Shown: piece by piece, positions 32,894 through 43,879 of the stretch
Numbering within the stretch: the stretch's first letter is position 1
Layout of the letters: each line of letters starts with the position of its first letter
Assembly: GCA_020152595.1 (NCBI GenBank)
Contig: JAIGNY010000899.1
Location: forward strand, 2,501-66,500
DNA: 64,000 nt
Direction of reading: 5' to 3'
DNA from: Chiridota heheva
Taxonomy: Eukaryota > Echinodermata > Holothuroidea > Apodida > Chiridotidae
Made by a program: the position numbers and the translations under genes
Notes under the pieces: model-generated
Databases searched by the model: none
The model's input: the letters and a program-made list of their open reading frames with translations, nothing else
Told to the model about the DNA's origin: nothing

Positions 32894-33645
32894 ATGGCCG
32901 ACAAAATACCTGCCCTGGACTTGGCATCAAGCAATCTGCCAGAATCTTTTAAATTATTCAAACAAAGGATGGAACTGTATTTTGTTGTAAAAATGTTAAG
33001 AAGGAGGAGCAAGCTGCAAACATATTGCTGGCGTCAGGTGAGGAAGGTTTGCGCAAATTCAATAGGTGAGACTTATCGGACACAGAAAAAGCAGATCCCA
33101 AAGTCATCTTCAAAAAATATTTCAGGAAGTGCTAGAACCTATGAAGAACTTTCGGGTCAGTAGACTAAAGCTATCCACCCTAAGGCAGCAACCAGATGAA
33201 TCCCTTGATAACTTTGTCAGCAAATGTAAGTTATTAGCAAACAAATGTGATTTTGAACAAAACGAACTACAAGAAAGAATAATAGAGCTAATCATTGCTT
33301 CTACCCCAATCCCCGAGCTTCAAAAGGAACTTTTAACAAAGCAGAAAAACTTTAAACTATCTGAAGCTCTCACTCTAGGCAGGAGTTATGAGGCAGCCAA
33401 CGCTCATTTATCTGCTCTTAAATCCATGGGACAGTCGAATCCACCAAAACCCATTGACGTTGTGCACTCTGTTGATGAAATCAAACAAAGACAACAATCC
33501 CTCGAAATTCAGGCCAAACATTATTAGTGATTGTCGAAATTGCGATTTAAGCCACCCAGTACGACAATGCCCCCTTTTGGCCAATCATGCAGCAAATGTG
33601 GTAAAAGAAACCATTGGGCGAAGAAGTGGCATTCAACGCAAAAAA
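32894..33645 (+). pseudogene. Gag with two zinc knuckles, frameshifted
   Basis: From MADKIPALDLASSNLPESFK at 32894 the frame shifts near 33000 and again near 33140. It then continues as FRVSRLKLSTLRQQPDESLD, NELQERIIELIIASTPIPEL and SEALTLGRSYEAA, the capsid-like core of Ty3 gag. The first knuckle is CRNCDLSHPVRQC. A further frame change gives the second, CSKCGKRNHWAKKW, where the final Cys of C-x2-C-x4-H-x4-C is replaced by Trp. Gag ends at the junction with the inverted segment. It would package element RNA in intact relatives. Confidence 0.85.
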
Positions 33646-34003
33646 AGAAAGTTCTGTACAGGGTTCAAAACAATGACTTCAGAATGTTGTAGCATGATGC
33701 ACGCTGTAAAAAGTTAAACAAAGTCTATGTACATCAGGGGGACTTGAGTAAGGTGGGAAACGAGAGTTTCAAGGTTCACATCAATATGTAATCGTTGTAT
33801 TTTACTGGAGCTTTTCGGTTCCTATGGGGTCTATCGTTGATGACGTGGTCTGGTTCTCTGGGTTTGTTTTCTGAGGAGGATGTGCTTTCCAGGCTTTGCG
33901 AATGCGTACCGGTGGGAGTATTGTTTCCCTTGGGACCCGTTTCATTTGGGAGTTTGTATCGTTGATTGGTCAGATGAGCTGGTTTGATGTGTACTCTGTC
34001 TCT
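33641..34003 (-). repeat. Inverted copy of the element's 3' region
   Basis: This segment is the reverse complement of about 35497-35905 of the same element (end of integrase plus 3' untranslated region). Shared words include TGTACATCAGGGGGACT and GAGGAGGATGTGCTTTCCAG. One internal gap of about 47 bases covers a GTTT-repeat stretch present only in the 3' copy. The junction to gag falls in an A/G-rich run (AAAAAAAGAAAG), suggesting microhomology. It occupies the place of protease and reverse transcriptase. Confidence 0.93.
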
Positions 34004-34119
34004 TTGGTAGCCTCACACGCATACTGGCAGCACTGAACGGAACTAGCCGTGCACAGTGGGGTAATACTCAAAGGCCAGAGAGTAGTTATCCCAGCGGAGA
34101 TGAGATCAAAGATCCTCCA
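34004..34119 (+). repeat. Direct duplicate of a pol segment
   Basis: About 110 bases starting CCTCACACGCATACTGGCAG repeat almost exactly at 34537-34646 within pol. The copy is inserted directly after the inverted segment, so one complex event produced both an inverted and a direct duplication. Confidence 0.92.
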
Positions 34120-35739
34120 GAACGAGAAGTGCTAGCAGTACTATGGGCAACCAAATACTTCAAATACTATGTTTTCGGAAGAGATTTTACCATACACACT
34201 GACCACTAGCCACTTGAAAGCATTTTAAAGAAAGAGATCACAAAAATGCCAGCACGATTGCAGAGACTCATGCTACAGTTACAAGGATTCAACTACAATA
34301 TCAGGTATATTCCAGGCCGAGATGTACCAATAGCAGACTGCTTGTCACGGTGCATCGGAGCAAAGAAAGCGACTTTCCAAATCCCTGACGTAGATGTACA
34401 CATATACGAGATCTCAAATATGAAACCATTCGTTATTGACAAGGTCAGAAATCTCACAGCAACCGATCCTATTCTTCAAGCCCTTGTTCCCTATATCACC
34501 GAAGGATGGCCAGCAGAAAAGAATCAATGCAATGAAGCCTCACACGCATACTGGCAGCACCGAACGGAACTAGCCGTGCACAGTGGGGTAATACTCAAAG
34601 GCCAGAGAGTAGTTATCTCAGCGGAGATGAGATCAAAGGTTCTCCAAACACCAGGGTGTTCAAAAGACCCAACTGAGAGCACGTCAAGCAGTTTACTTGC
34701 CTGGTCTTAACGCAGACATTGAACAAATGATCCCTAACTGTGATCAATGCCAAAGCCACCAGAGAAACCAGTCAAAATTACCAGTTCAACCGATTCACAG
34801 CACATCTGCAATGCAAACAGTTGGCACAGACATTTTTGAACCTCACTCATCAAAGTACCTGCTCATTGTGGACTACTACACAGGTTACGTATGGGTCAAC
34901 AAACTCCAGAACATGACAAGTTCAGCTATAATCAGCAAACTGGACAGCATATTCTCCCAATTTGGTTATCCTATAAAACTTGTGTCTGACAATGGCCCTC
35001 AACTAACTAGCAGTGAATTTCAGGATTTTTGCAAAATTTATGAGATAAGTCACTTAACGTGCGCACCTTATCACCAACAGGCAACGGGCGTGCAGAAAGA
35101 AACATTGGAACAGTGAAAGTCCTGCTGAAAAAATCCCTACAAAGAGGAAATAAAAACATGCGAGAAATATTCTCAGCTTTAAGAGACACCCCAATCTCAA
35201 CAGATATACCATCCTCGTATGCATTGATGTTCCCTAACAGAAAAGTCAAATCCAATCTCCCTGTTGTTCAATACGGTTATCCACAAACCCCCATTAACAT
35301 CTGCAACGATGCAAGCATTCGACGCAAAGCTGAATTGTACGCTGGCAAAGAAGGTCCAGCACGACTAGTCACCGGAACTCCATGCAGATTCCAAAAAGAA
35401 CCAAGTGGAATCTGGCAACAAGCGACAATCGTTGACTGTCATTCTGACCTTAAATACACGATAGAAACGTCAGAGGGAGTTCAATACCAAAGAGACAGAG
35501 TACACATCAAACCAGCTCATCTGTCTGATCAACGATGCAAACTCCCAAATGAAGGGGGTCCCAAGGGAAACAATACTCCCACCGGTACGCATTCGCCAAG
35601 CCTGGAAAGCACATCCTCCTCAGAAAACAAACCTAAAGAACCAAACCACGTCATCAACGATATGGTGCCGTTAAGACCTCATCAAACAAACAAACAAACA
35701 TCAACGATAGAACCCAAAGGAACCAAAAAGCTCCAGTAA
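34120..35739 (+). pseudogene. RNase H end and integrase of Ty3-type pol
   Basis: The frame opens with REVLAVLWATKYFKYYVFGR and FTIHTDH, the end of RNase H. A TAG at 34207 sits where relatives have Gln (TDH-stop-PLES). PARLQRLMLQLQGFNYNIRY and DCLSRC follow. Integrase continues with ADIEQMIPNCDQCQSH (zinc domain), VGTDIFEPHSSKYLLIVDYY (Asp 1) and VSDNGPQLTSSEFQDF (Asp 2). After a frameshift near 35090 comes GNGRAERNIGTVK (Glu). The C-terminal part ends near 35739. Frameshifts lie near 34650 and 35090. Reverse transcriptase is absent. Confidence 0.92.
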
Positions 35740-35925
35740 AATACAACGATTACATATTGATGTGAACCTTGAAACTCTCGTTTCCCACCTTACTTTAGTC
35801 CCCCTGATGTACATAGACTTTGTTAAACTTTTTACAGCGTGCATCATGCTACATTATTCTGAAGTCATTGTTTTGAACCCTGTACAGAACTTTCTTTTTC
35901 TTTTGCCTTTAATCAGTTGTTATAC

Positions 35926-35939
35926 CCTGAGAGGGGAGA
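35926..35939 (+). promoter_or_regulatory. Polypurine tract
   Basis: The purine-rich run GAGAGGGGAGA ends immediately before the 3' LTR. It is the expected plus-strand primer site for reverse transcription. Confidence 0.85.
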
Positions 35940-36148
35940 TGTTATGATATTTTGCTACTAAGCCCTCTATTTTCTCAGTAAGCCTGACCTTACAAGGTCA
36001 AGGTAAAATACCCTGTTGTAGGATATACATAAAAAAATACATCGTTTACAAAATAACAATTAATTTGTTTGCTACCTTTAATTCACGAAGTTATCCAGTT
36101 ATAATCACAATAAATTACTTGTGCATAATGGAAACAATTATCATTTCA
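35940..36148 (+). repeat. 3' LTR of Ty3-type element
   Basis: Same length (209 bp) as the 5' LTR, TG...CA ends, followed by the CTCAC target duplication. Confidence 0.96.
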
Positions 36149-36153
36149 CTCAC

Positions 36154-37549
36154 TATGGCAAATTCTTTGAAAATTATAGCAAAACTAACAACTTCTTTGA
36201 TTAAATGACTTTGTAAATTGTAAATGATATCATACAACATTCACACTGATTTACTTTACTCAAGCCCCAACAGTAAAGAAACACCAGCTAAAAACTACAC
36301 TTTTGTTTACATTTACATCACTGCAATTTACCCATATTCAAAATAATACTTGGGTTCCGCGAAATAATAAAATGGGTTCCGACAATTGCGAAATATGCAA
36401 CCAGTTTGATAAATTAATATACTTGTCATCCTTTAATCAATCAGTGATAACTGTTTTCAAGTTTTCATTGCCATGTGGGTTAGTTGTATGAGCAAATTAT
36501 GGAGTCCTGTACACTATTTAGGTGAAATACATGTTATTTTGAAGCATATTTTTCATAAAAAATAGGCGTATCACTGATAAATCATGACCCAAATGTAGTA
36601 TTGACCTACAAGTTAGGTATGTTTACAGTGTAGGCCCCTATGCCATATTCATTTGCGATATTTTTGTTGATCATGCTTTTAAATAAATAAAAAAGACATA
36701 TGAACATCAACTCACTATTAATAACGTTGAACTGCTTGATAACACTTCCAATTAATTTAATTTATAAGTGAAAAATCAAATAAATTCGGCAAAGATTACT
36801 CGCTTAACGCAATGGAAGCCTCAGGATTGAAAAGACGCCATTATGTCCTCTTCCAAGTATCATAATTTTTATTTTTATAAGAATATTGATTAGTCTTATT
36901 ATTACACAAAGTAGCTTCGCTATTTCGCTTAAAATATCCCCAAATTTTATCAAAAATGAAATTAATGGATTTTTTTTACATTTACTTACATTTCAATATG
37001 TTTTCTTCCAATAAAACATATCACATTTGAATTACTTAACAGCGCCACAGATTTAGAGCCAAGTGCTGTAACATACTTGATATTTGCCAAAGTTACCCGG
37101 ATGCCATAGTTACCCCAGTTTACGGCCGTAAGATGGGGTAACTTTGGCAGGTTTTGACAATATTTAAGTACAAACTGAAACTAAAAACAGTAAAGTCTGT
37201 ATATTTGTTTGTCTTATTATAACATTAAAACCCTCTGCTATATATTTAAACACATATATGCCACTTATGCCCTACATGCAATATTATGTGGTATGATGAA
37301 CACATTGTATTTTTTTTTTGTAACAAGAACATATATTTATTGTACAAACTTACATGCATGGATGTATAGAATACCCTAATATAGTTTGTAAATTAAAATG
37401 AAACTGAACAATAAAGGCTTCAGTGATCTCAACAAATGCAAAAATCCAAACCCATATTTTGAAATTCTTTTTACTTCCTGTTTTGTGACCAACACTTTTC
37501 TGACTCTAAAACAATTGTACTGTATTGTGAAGGCATTATTCTGTTACTT
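36154..37549. other. No gene; contains one hairpin
   Basis: AT-rich sequence. A hairpin at 37085-37149 pairs TGCCAAAGTTACCC with GGGTAACTTTGGCA around a central palindrome TACGGCCGTA (37121-37130). It may be an end of a degraded MITE. No coding segment is supported. Confidence 0.55.
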
Positions 37550-38297
37550 TAAATCAACACATGATGGACAACTGTACTGATCGTCATTGCTATCCCTATT
37601 GCAAGAACCACACACCCACCCTAAACAATATACGCACTTAATCCAATCCCATCCAACATAAGTGTCATAGGAAACTGAACACTTGGAGCAGTTGTTGTCA
37701 TTTGTATTAACTGTTTGTGTTCCAGAAGTGCTAGGTGCATCTTCTGCTGAGACATCTGTGGGTTTGATTTGCTTGCCAGGGACAATTTTCTTCCCACGTT
37801 TTCTTTTTGGCAGCTCTTTGTGTCCCCGATTCTCCTTCAGTAGATCTATCAAGCATTGATCCAGGTCACGGCCAACATCCTCCTCACTCCTTTTCCTATC
37901 ACTGTAGTCAGGTAACTTACCTAGTACTGCCCGGAGGATTAAACAGATGTAGCCCTGTGGTAGGAAACCGAAACTTCAACTTGTCTTTCAAGTTTAACTG
38001 AAGCCCTTTTCAAATATGCTTAAGTAAGCTGGGAATATGCTCTTTAGGGATAGATCCCTGCCTTCGTGATTCTTTGCGCCAAGAGTCAAGGATTTTTGGC
38101 CATACAGTCTTCATGGGCCTAAAAAACCGCTACATCTCAGGGTTGTGTTAAGTGCATAGACTTTGAGGGGAATGAAGTGAAATAGACTTGATTCTCGATT
38201 GCAACTTCCACCACACGGGGAAAAATGCGAAGCCAGGTTATCACCGATTAATAACTTCTGTCCTTCCTTGTCTTTGACGTGAGGAACAAAGAAAAGC
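37550..38297 (-). pseudogene. pogo-type transposase fragment, copy 2
   Basis: The minus strand from 38297 reads FVPHVKDKEGQKLLIGDNLA (Asp 2), then SHFSPRVVEVAIENQVYFTS, HLTQP and DVAVFRPMKTVW (Asp 3). ESRRQGSIPKEHIPSLLKHI follows. It ends with a Cys-rich tail at 37690-37555 (CSKCSVSYDTYVG, CVYCLGWVCGSC, CPSC). The sequence parallels the pogo copy at 30731-32039 but adds the zinc-binding tail. Several stops break it. The N-terminal half is absent; the fragment begins immediately after the stop codon of the neighbouring piggyBac transposase. Confidence 0.87.
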
Positions 38298-41100
38298 TTT
38301 ACTTATGATGAAAATTGTAAAAAAAGTCATTTGCATCTGCGCATCCCCGTTTGGTCCCAACACAAAGATAAACCTTGCACTTCTTGCACATGAAAGTTGT
38401 TTTCCCTTTGCAACCAGATTGCCTACAACGTTGCTGACTTTAAATATTTCCAGGAAAGTGGTCGAGCAAATCATAACGTAAATCAGAATTCACATCACTA
38501 GTCCGAACCATTTTTCCTCGTTGGGGAGCGTCATGTGTAAGAGAAACATCAGCAGATCTGCTAATGATTAGGGCACGGGCTACATCCAATTTAAAGTCAG
38601 CAAGTGGCATCGAACACTTAACCTTTTTGACTTTGTTTAGCAGCCAAGAATTGACAACAACCAAATCAAATAAGTGAAACATAATTCGTCGTACCACTTC
38701 CTACTCTTTTGGTTGTTGCGACACATAGCCAACATCATGTCACTTTTGTGTGCCACCCATATTAGTATTGTAACTTCTGGCGAGACTTGGGCATGGGACC
38801 TGTATGTATTCCTTCTTTCTTTTGTCATAGGGTCGGACTGTGTGAGTTGGTTCTACGCCATTAACATTAGATGCCACATGAACAATTCTATTATTATTCC
38901 ATTCACATATTAAAACATTTTCCTCTTTATTTATTGTATAGTCTATGGCTCCTCAACCTCTCTTGCGCAGATATTTGGGGCACATGATGGGACAATTTCT
39001 TCGATGGTTTGGATTTAATGTGCATGTAGCATATATGTCCTTTTTTGCCAACTCTAACAGAAGTTTTGGAGAGGCAAAATAGTTATCAAAGAAAACATAG
39101 GTTTTTGTTGGAAGGTCTTCAACAAGTTGCAGGACTACATCTCCAGATTACCCAACAACTTCTGGATTAACAGGTGTTGCTGTCTTATCTCCAGCAAATT
39201 AAAAATCTGTGAAGATAGCCAGACTGACCAGCATTTATCCATACTTTGTAACTGCACTTCTTTGGCTTCTTCATCATATAAACCTTCAAGCTATGTTGTC
39301 CTTTTAAAGGAATGATTTGTTTATCCACTGAAATGAACTTCTGCTATTCAACACATTCAGCAAAGTTCTTAGAAATGATGTTTAGAAGTGGCCGCACCTT
39401 GTGCAAACGATAGTAACCGCGTTCACCTGGGTTTCGAATCAATTCATTGTCATTTGCATGCAGAACAGAAAGTATATCCTCAAATCCGTTGACAGTGATT
39501 GCATCTGCAACTATAAGCTGTCTTGTTGAAGCAGACCAGTACATTCTTCGCCTTGGTAATACAACTACACTCATGTAAAAGCACACTCCGATAATAATCT
39601 TTATGTCTTGTGCATCCACAGGATTAATACGGGTTTTGCCCATTTGTTGTCGAAAACGATTTCTTTCCATTGTTAATAACTCAGAAGCATCATCTCCGAA
39701 ATGGGCTAAAAACATATTACATGGTGTATTCGCATTATCGCCTTTTCTTTAGGGATCAAAATATTTTCAGGATTTACATGGGAAGGTATATCTTTTTTTT
39801 CCCCCAATGCCAGGTTTTGGGTGCTTTTTTGTTCACTTTCGTACTTTACAAAGCATTTGTATCTTCTGATTCATGATCATTGCCTTGTGATTCATCGGCA
39901 TCTAGGGTTAGTTCAGTAACATTACTTTCTTCACTTTCTCCATCACTATAACCTTCATAATTTTGATCAAAGTTAGTATCTTCATCACTGCCACTGAGGT
40001 TTTCATCATCACTGTCTTCGGGAATGGTTAGCACTATCATCAAAGAGCACATTTAAAGCGTGATCATTTGATAAATATTGGGATCTCCTGCAAAAAGAGT
40101 GAACAGAAAATAACATGGAAAAGATAACCACAACTAACATTTCACATCAGTAGCAATGTTTGTATATACCTGTGCATTACACAAGTGTTCCACAGGCAAG
40201 AGTGAACACTGACTTCACTGAAATGTGGTGTATATTCTATGGTTATCTGATATCCATTAGTATGGTGACATATTCATAGGCCAAAGTAATATGGGCACCA
40301 AAACCAAGATTTGACATTTCTAATAAACTGCACCAAATCACTTTATTCTCCTACACAAATAGGTTCATTTAGCCCCCTGACACCCATTTGACATTATGAC
40401 CCAATTAATGTCTTTCAGATATACAAAGAAACAGCAAAGGTCATTGCCATGTCCATGTATCATTCACTTGTCAAAAAAGCATGATCAATAACATGCAGGA
40501 CTAACTTAGCAATTTAGAATAACTTTCTTTTTCCAACACCCAAAAACTAAAACCAGGGAGTTGCAGTTTCAACTCCATGCCAAAACAAACAACATTTCCA
40601 GAGAAGCATGGTGTCCTATATTTCAAACATTTCTGGGAAGTGGTATATCATACTTTGTGCATTGTGTCCTATATTTAGTACAGTAGGGAGAAGCATTTAT
40701 ATCGCACAAAGTGCATAGTGTCCATAAATTAGAAGATTTAAGAAAAACGCGCCTATCATTATCATGAGTAATGGTTTATTGAACACATTTGTATTAATTA
40801 CTCCTATGGGACATAACCCTTTTATTAGTACAAACCCCTTTTTAATTGCTTATTCATTTAAAACGAGATATGCAAATCATGTGCTCACCTCTTTCTGCTG
40901 CAAGCTGCCATCGATGCAAGCTGCCATCTTGAAAAGACATCAGAAACTTTGATTTTTTAAAGAGAGCCCTCTACTTCTCACAGCGATATCTTCTGATAAT
41001 TCTGTTTTTAGTGCATTACATTATATTAAGCAAGAGTGCATGGTTGCTGGTGGAATTATAAAAAATAGTGTCCTAAATTTAGGCGTTATGCATGAAAGGG
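38298..41100 (-). mobile_element. piggyBac transposon 3, 3' truncated
   Basis: The right end is complete: CGTTATGCATGAAAGGG abuts TTAA at 41101-41104. Subterminal motifs of the type GTGTCCTA(T/A)ATTTA occur near 40611, 40666 and 41068. On the left, the element stops right after the transposase stop codon and joins a pogo fragment. The matching CCCTTTCATGCATAACG terminus is missing. 40090-41100 is the non-coding 5' region. Confidence 0.85.
38300..40090 (-). pseudogene. piggyBac transposase 3, broken
   Basis: An acidic N-terminus (SDDENLSGSDEDTNFDQNY) lies at 40052-39846. The core starts at 39715 with FLAHFGDDASELLTMERNRF, DIKIIIGVCFYMSVVVLPRR and RMYWSA. The middle (39340-38930) is heavily decayed around the first two catalytic Asp positions. 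It resumes with KSDMMLAMCRNNQKSRKWY and IMFHLFDLVVVNSWLL (after catalytic Asp 3). It ends with CKVYLCVGTKRGCADANDFF and a TAA near 38300. This belongs to a piggyBac branch different from copies 1 and 2 and carries multiple frameshifts. Confidence 0.87.
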
Positions 41101-41104
41101 TTAA

Positions 41105-42401
41105 TCCTCGTAGAAACCTCCAATAAGTATAGTCGATTATATTTAGGACCTTATGGCTTTCTTTCTGGGGAAATTTACTGATTCATGAGCAATGGATTTT
41201 CAAGTTATAATCAAAATATTTCCAGGCCTGGTCAGCTGCTACAGTCAGACAGTGCCACTGCTACAGTGCTAGTGCCCCCCCAAAGTAGATTCCCAGCCCA
41301 ACGTGCTAAGCTAACACGGCAATTCTAACATTGGGTCTCAACCGATGTAGGCCCCGCTACTTCACAACTCGAATTAAAAAATAATAATCAAATTCAATTT
41401 TGCTGACATGAAATACACAAAAAAATCACCAAAATTGAGAAGTCATACTGAAATTCTTCTTTAAACAGACAGAAATTTGATATAGATATTTTATGAAGGT
41501 TTGTTTCTGCTAAATCCTGCTTTCAGTAATGGGGACAGCTAGGGGGATGGTGATCTTAGATTTGTCATGTGACATGCGAACAGAACTTACAAGTGTGACT
41601 AGATGATTTAGTACAAAAGGGCATTTTACAGTCAAGTCTGTGAATTACTGATTTCACGACTTGACGTAACTAAGAATGTCTTGTCAAACAAAAACAAAAA
41701 AATCTGTGGTAATTAGTCATGTAAGATCAAAAAGTGGCTGACGAAACAAGTTAGTCAGCTGAACTAGAATTTTCGCTGAGAATGACTATTTGTTTTGTTA
41801 ACAGTGTATATAAAATCGGTATCGTTTGATATCTTGTCAAATGATGGTTCGTTTCCAGGCTTTTCAAAAGGGTTACAATTATAGAATTACATTTTAGGAA
41901 AAGAAGTATTTTGTATTAAAGTATGACAACAATGGCAAAAGACTTTCATTGGATGGTGTCAAGTGCCAATGATGGAGTGTTTTCTACTAATCAAGAATGC
42001 AATTTTGTAAATAAAGCTAAGCAGCCAATAAAAATAATGAACCGAGGGTGTTCAGGGCCACTTTCTCTTCCCATTGTGCTCCACACTGAGAGGTTAGTAG
42101 TTTTGTTTATGCATACACTATGATTGCTCAGAGCATGTACCTATGTCATATACTAAAACAAATGAGGGAATCATCACATCCAGGAAGATATCTAGATAAG
42201 GATTATTGGTTACAAAATAAGTGGTGTACTTTAATTGATTATATAGAGAGACTGGGTTGATTGTTTCTAGTGAAAAGCAAGGCAAGTTGAAAGTAAGATG
42301 CGCAATACATAACATGAAGAAAAAAAAAAGAATGGGTAAATATGCTTGCTGCTAGGGATTATGCATATGAAATGTAAGCTCTATTTTCACACCACTTTGT
42401 A
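41105..42401. other. No gene seen
   Basis: AT-rich sequence. The 66-residue plus-strand frame at 41923-42123 (MTTMAKDFHWMVSSANDGVF) resembles nothing I know, and I see no supporting signal. Confidence 0.4.
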
Positions 42402-42477
42402 TATACCTCATTGACTTAAGAATATCACACATAATTTTATATACCTCATTGACTTGAGAATATCACACATAATTTTA
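42402..42477. repeat. 38-bp tandem duplication
   Basis: TATACCTCATTGACTTAAGA... at 42402-42439 is repeated at 42440-42477 with a single substitution (A to G). It is a recent local duplication. Confidence 0.92.
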
Positions 42478-42856
42478 CCAATGAATTCTTCCTCGTGATT
42501 ACGATGATTTCAATGGTTGGTTCTTAACATTCTCAATAGAAGGATAACACCATTTGTTAACAGAAACATCAGTTTTCGTAACATCTGTCCCCTCAAGAAA
42601 TCATTCCGATCTTGCTCTGTCAACATCCCATGAGTAGGTGGTTTTATAGCCACTGCACTTATATATATATATATAATATCTGTTGTAGGCTCTGTATGTT
42701 TATTATTATAACTATACCAACCTATAGCATGCTTTCAAGAAGCGCTATATGGCAGTAATGTTTGTAAATAACTTTTATATGCATAAGACAACATCTTATC
42801 TATTATTGAAACTCCGTTCAAATCGACTTGAACATTTTTTCCAAAGACTAAAATAT

Positions 42857-43216
42857 TTAATTAATAACGACAACATCGTTGACTTCCACATCAACCATTG
42901 CAGCATTGCTAGAACTATCAACAGTATTGATACCTGCCTTTTTCATTCCCAATTGTAACCTTAAATACATATGAACATTGTGCAAATCTATAAAAAGATT
43001 ATCACTAATTGCAGGAATTGTCAATTTCAAAGGACCATACTTCATGTATTCCACCCACAGGATAAATTGGTTCTTTATAAACATCCTCTATTGACTGTTG
43101 TATAGCTGGTTCAGGATCAAAATAAGACAGTTCACTCAAATCGACATCCTATGTAGAAGGACCTGTGTTTCTCCTAAACATAAGAAGCATATCATGTCCA
43201 AAATTATCTTCCATAA
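42857..43216 (-). pseudogene. Possible Polinton-type capsid N-terminal remnant
   Basis: From an ATG near 43216 the minus strand reads a short leader and an in-frame TAG. Then come DLSELSYFDPEPAIQQSIED, VYKEPIYPV, a frame change, and PLKLTIPAISDNLFIDLHNV, HMYLRLQL and VDVEVNDVVV. The order P-P-x-Q-x-S, P-I-x-P, a beta-strand, Y/F-I-D-L-x-N-T-x-x-Y-x-x-x-x, then V-D-V-x-(L/V)-N-D resembles the N-terminus of the double-jelly-roll major capsid of Maverick/Polinton elements. The match is by remembered pattern and only the first part survives. No minor capsid, protease or ATPase was recognised nearby. Confidence 0.35.
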
Positions 43217-43683
43217 TAATCTATGGTGTAGTTATATGAATGACAAACAAAATAATGAAAACAACCTTTTATAGATTATTTTTAAGTATACAAACAGCGA
43301 ATAGTGATCAAAAGTTTCTCATTATATTCGCAATACAGTAATGGCGTTAAGTAAGGCTTCTTCAAACTGCATAGTCAAATCTAGTTGTCCTTCCTTGAGT
43401 CGGTTTCTTTTTACCACTCCATATGTCAGGAAATAAATCAAAGCCAAAAAGAGTAAAACCCCTTACTTAGCCCACCTTTCAGGCCACATGTTAATACTGT
43501 CTGCATCATTTTGGCCCTAGGTTCTACAATTTTTAGGTGATTGTTAGAATCATTAACAAACTGTACTTCTAATTTATCTTTTGGTATAAGCTTACTCTCT
43601 GCTTTCACTTGAATTTTGGTCATTTTATGATGTTGGAAATGAAACCGGTCCTTTTGTTTATTTATCTCCTGCCACACCATCAA
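43217..43683 (-). other. Unidentified coding-like fragment
   Basis: The minus strand from 43683 reads VWQEINKQKDRFHFQHHKMT, VKAESKLIPKDKLEVQFVND and LTCGLKGGLSKGFYSFWL. After a frame change it continues with YFLTYGVVKRNRLKEGQLDL and TMQFEEALLNAI. The composition is protein-like. I do not recognise it. It lies directly upstream of the capsid-like remnant in the same orientation and may be part of the same element. The LINE inserted at its 5' side. Confidence 0.3.
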
Positions 43684-43754
43684 CCAAAGCTATAAACACA
43701 CGCTTTAATAGGTTTAAGTTTATTATAAGTTTATTAAGTTTATTACACTTATAT

Positions 43755-43788
43755 GGCGCATTATCTAAATAACTTATTCTAATGCGCC
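43755..43788 (-). repeat. LINE 3' UTR stem-loop
   Basis: GGCGCATTA (43755-43763) pairs with TAATGCGCC (43780-43788) across a 16-base loop, just upstream of the 3' terminal repeats. Such hairpins serve as RT recognition structures in related LINEs (inference). Confidence 0.65.
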
Positions 43789-43879
43789 TTACAAAATATG
43801 CATATAAAGAAAATAAATACAAATGTGTAAATAAGATAAGCATGAAATATAAAAAAACAAAGAACAAGAAAATTATGAA

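Larger units (their letters stand above)
32468..36148 (+). mobile_element. Ty3-type LTR retrotransposon, rearranged
   Basis: The 209-bp LTRs at 32468-32676 and 35940-36148 start TG and end CA and are nearly identical. The target duplication CTCAC lies at 32463-32467 and 36149-36153. The internal 3.26 kb carries a primer-binding site, gag with zinc knuckles, a partial RNase H, an integrase and a polypurine tract, all on the plus strand. Protease and reverse transcriptase are missing; in their place sits an inverted copy of the element's own 3' region and a duplicated pol segment. It is the only recognisable coding element on the plus strand. Confidence 0.96.
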
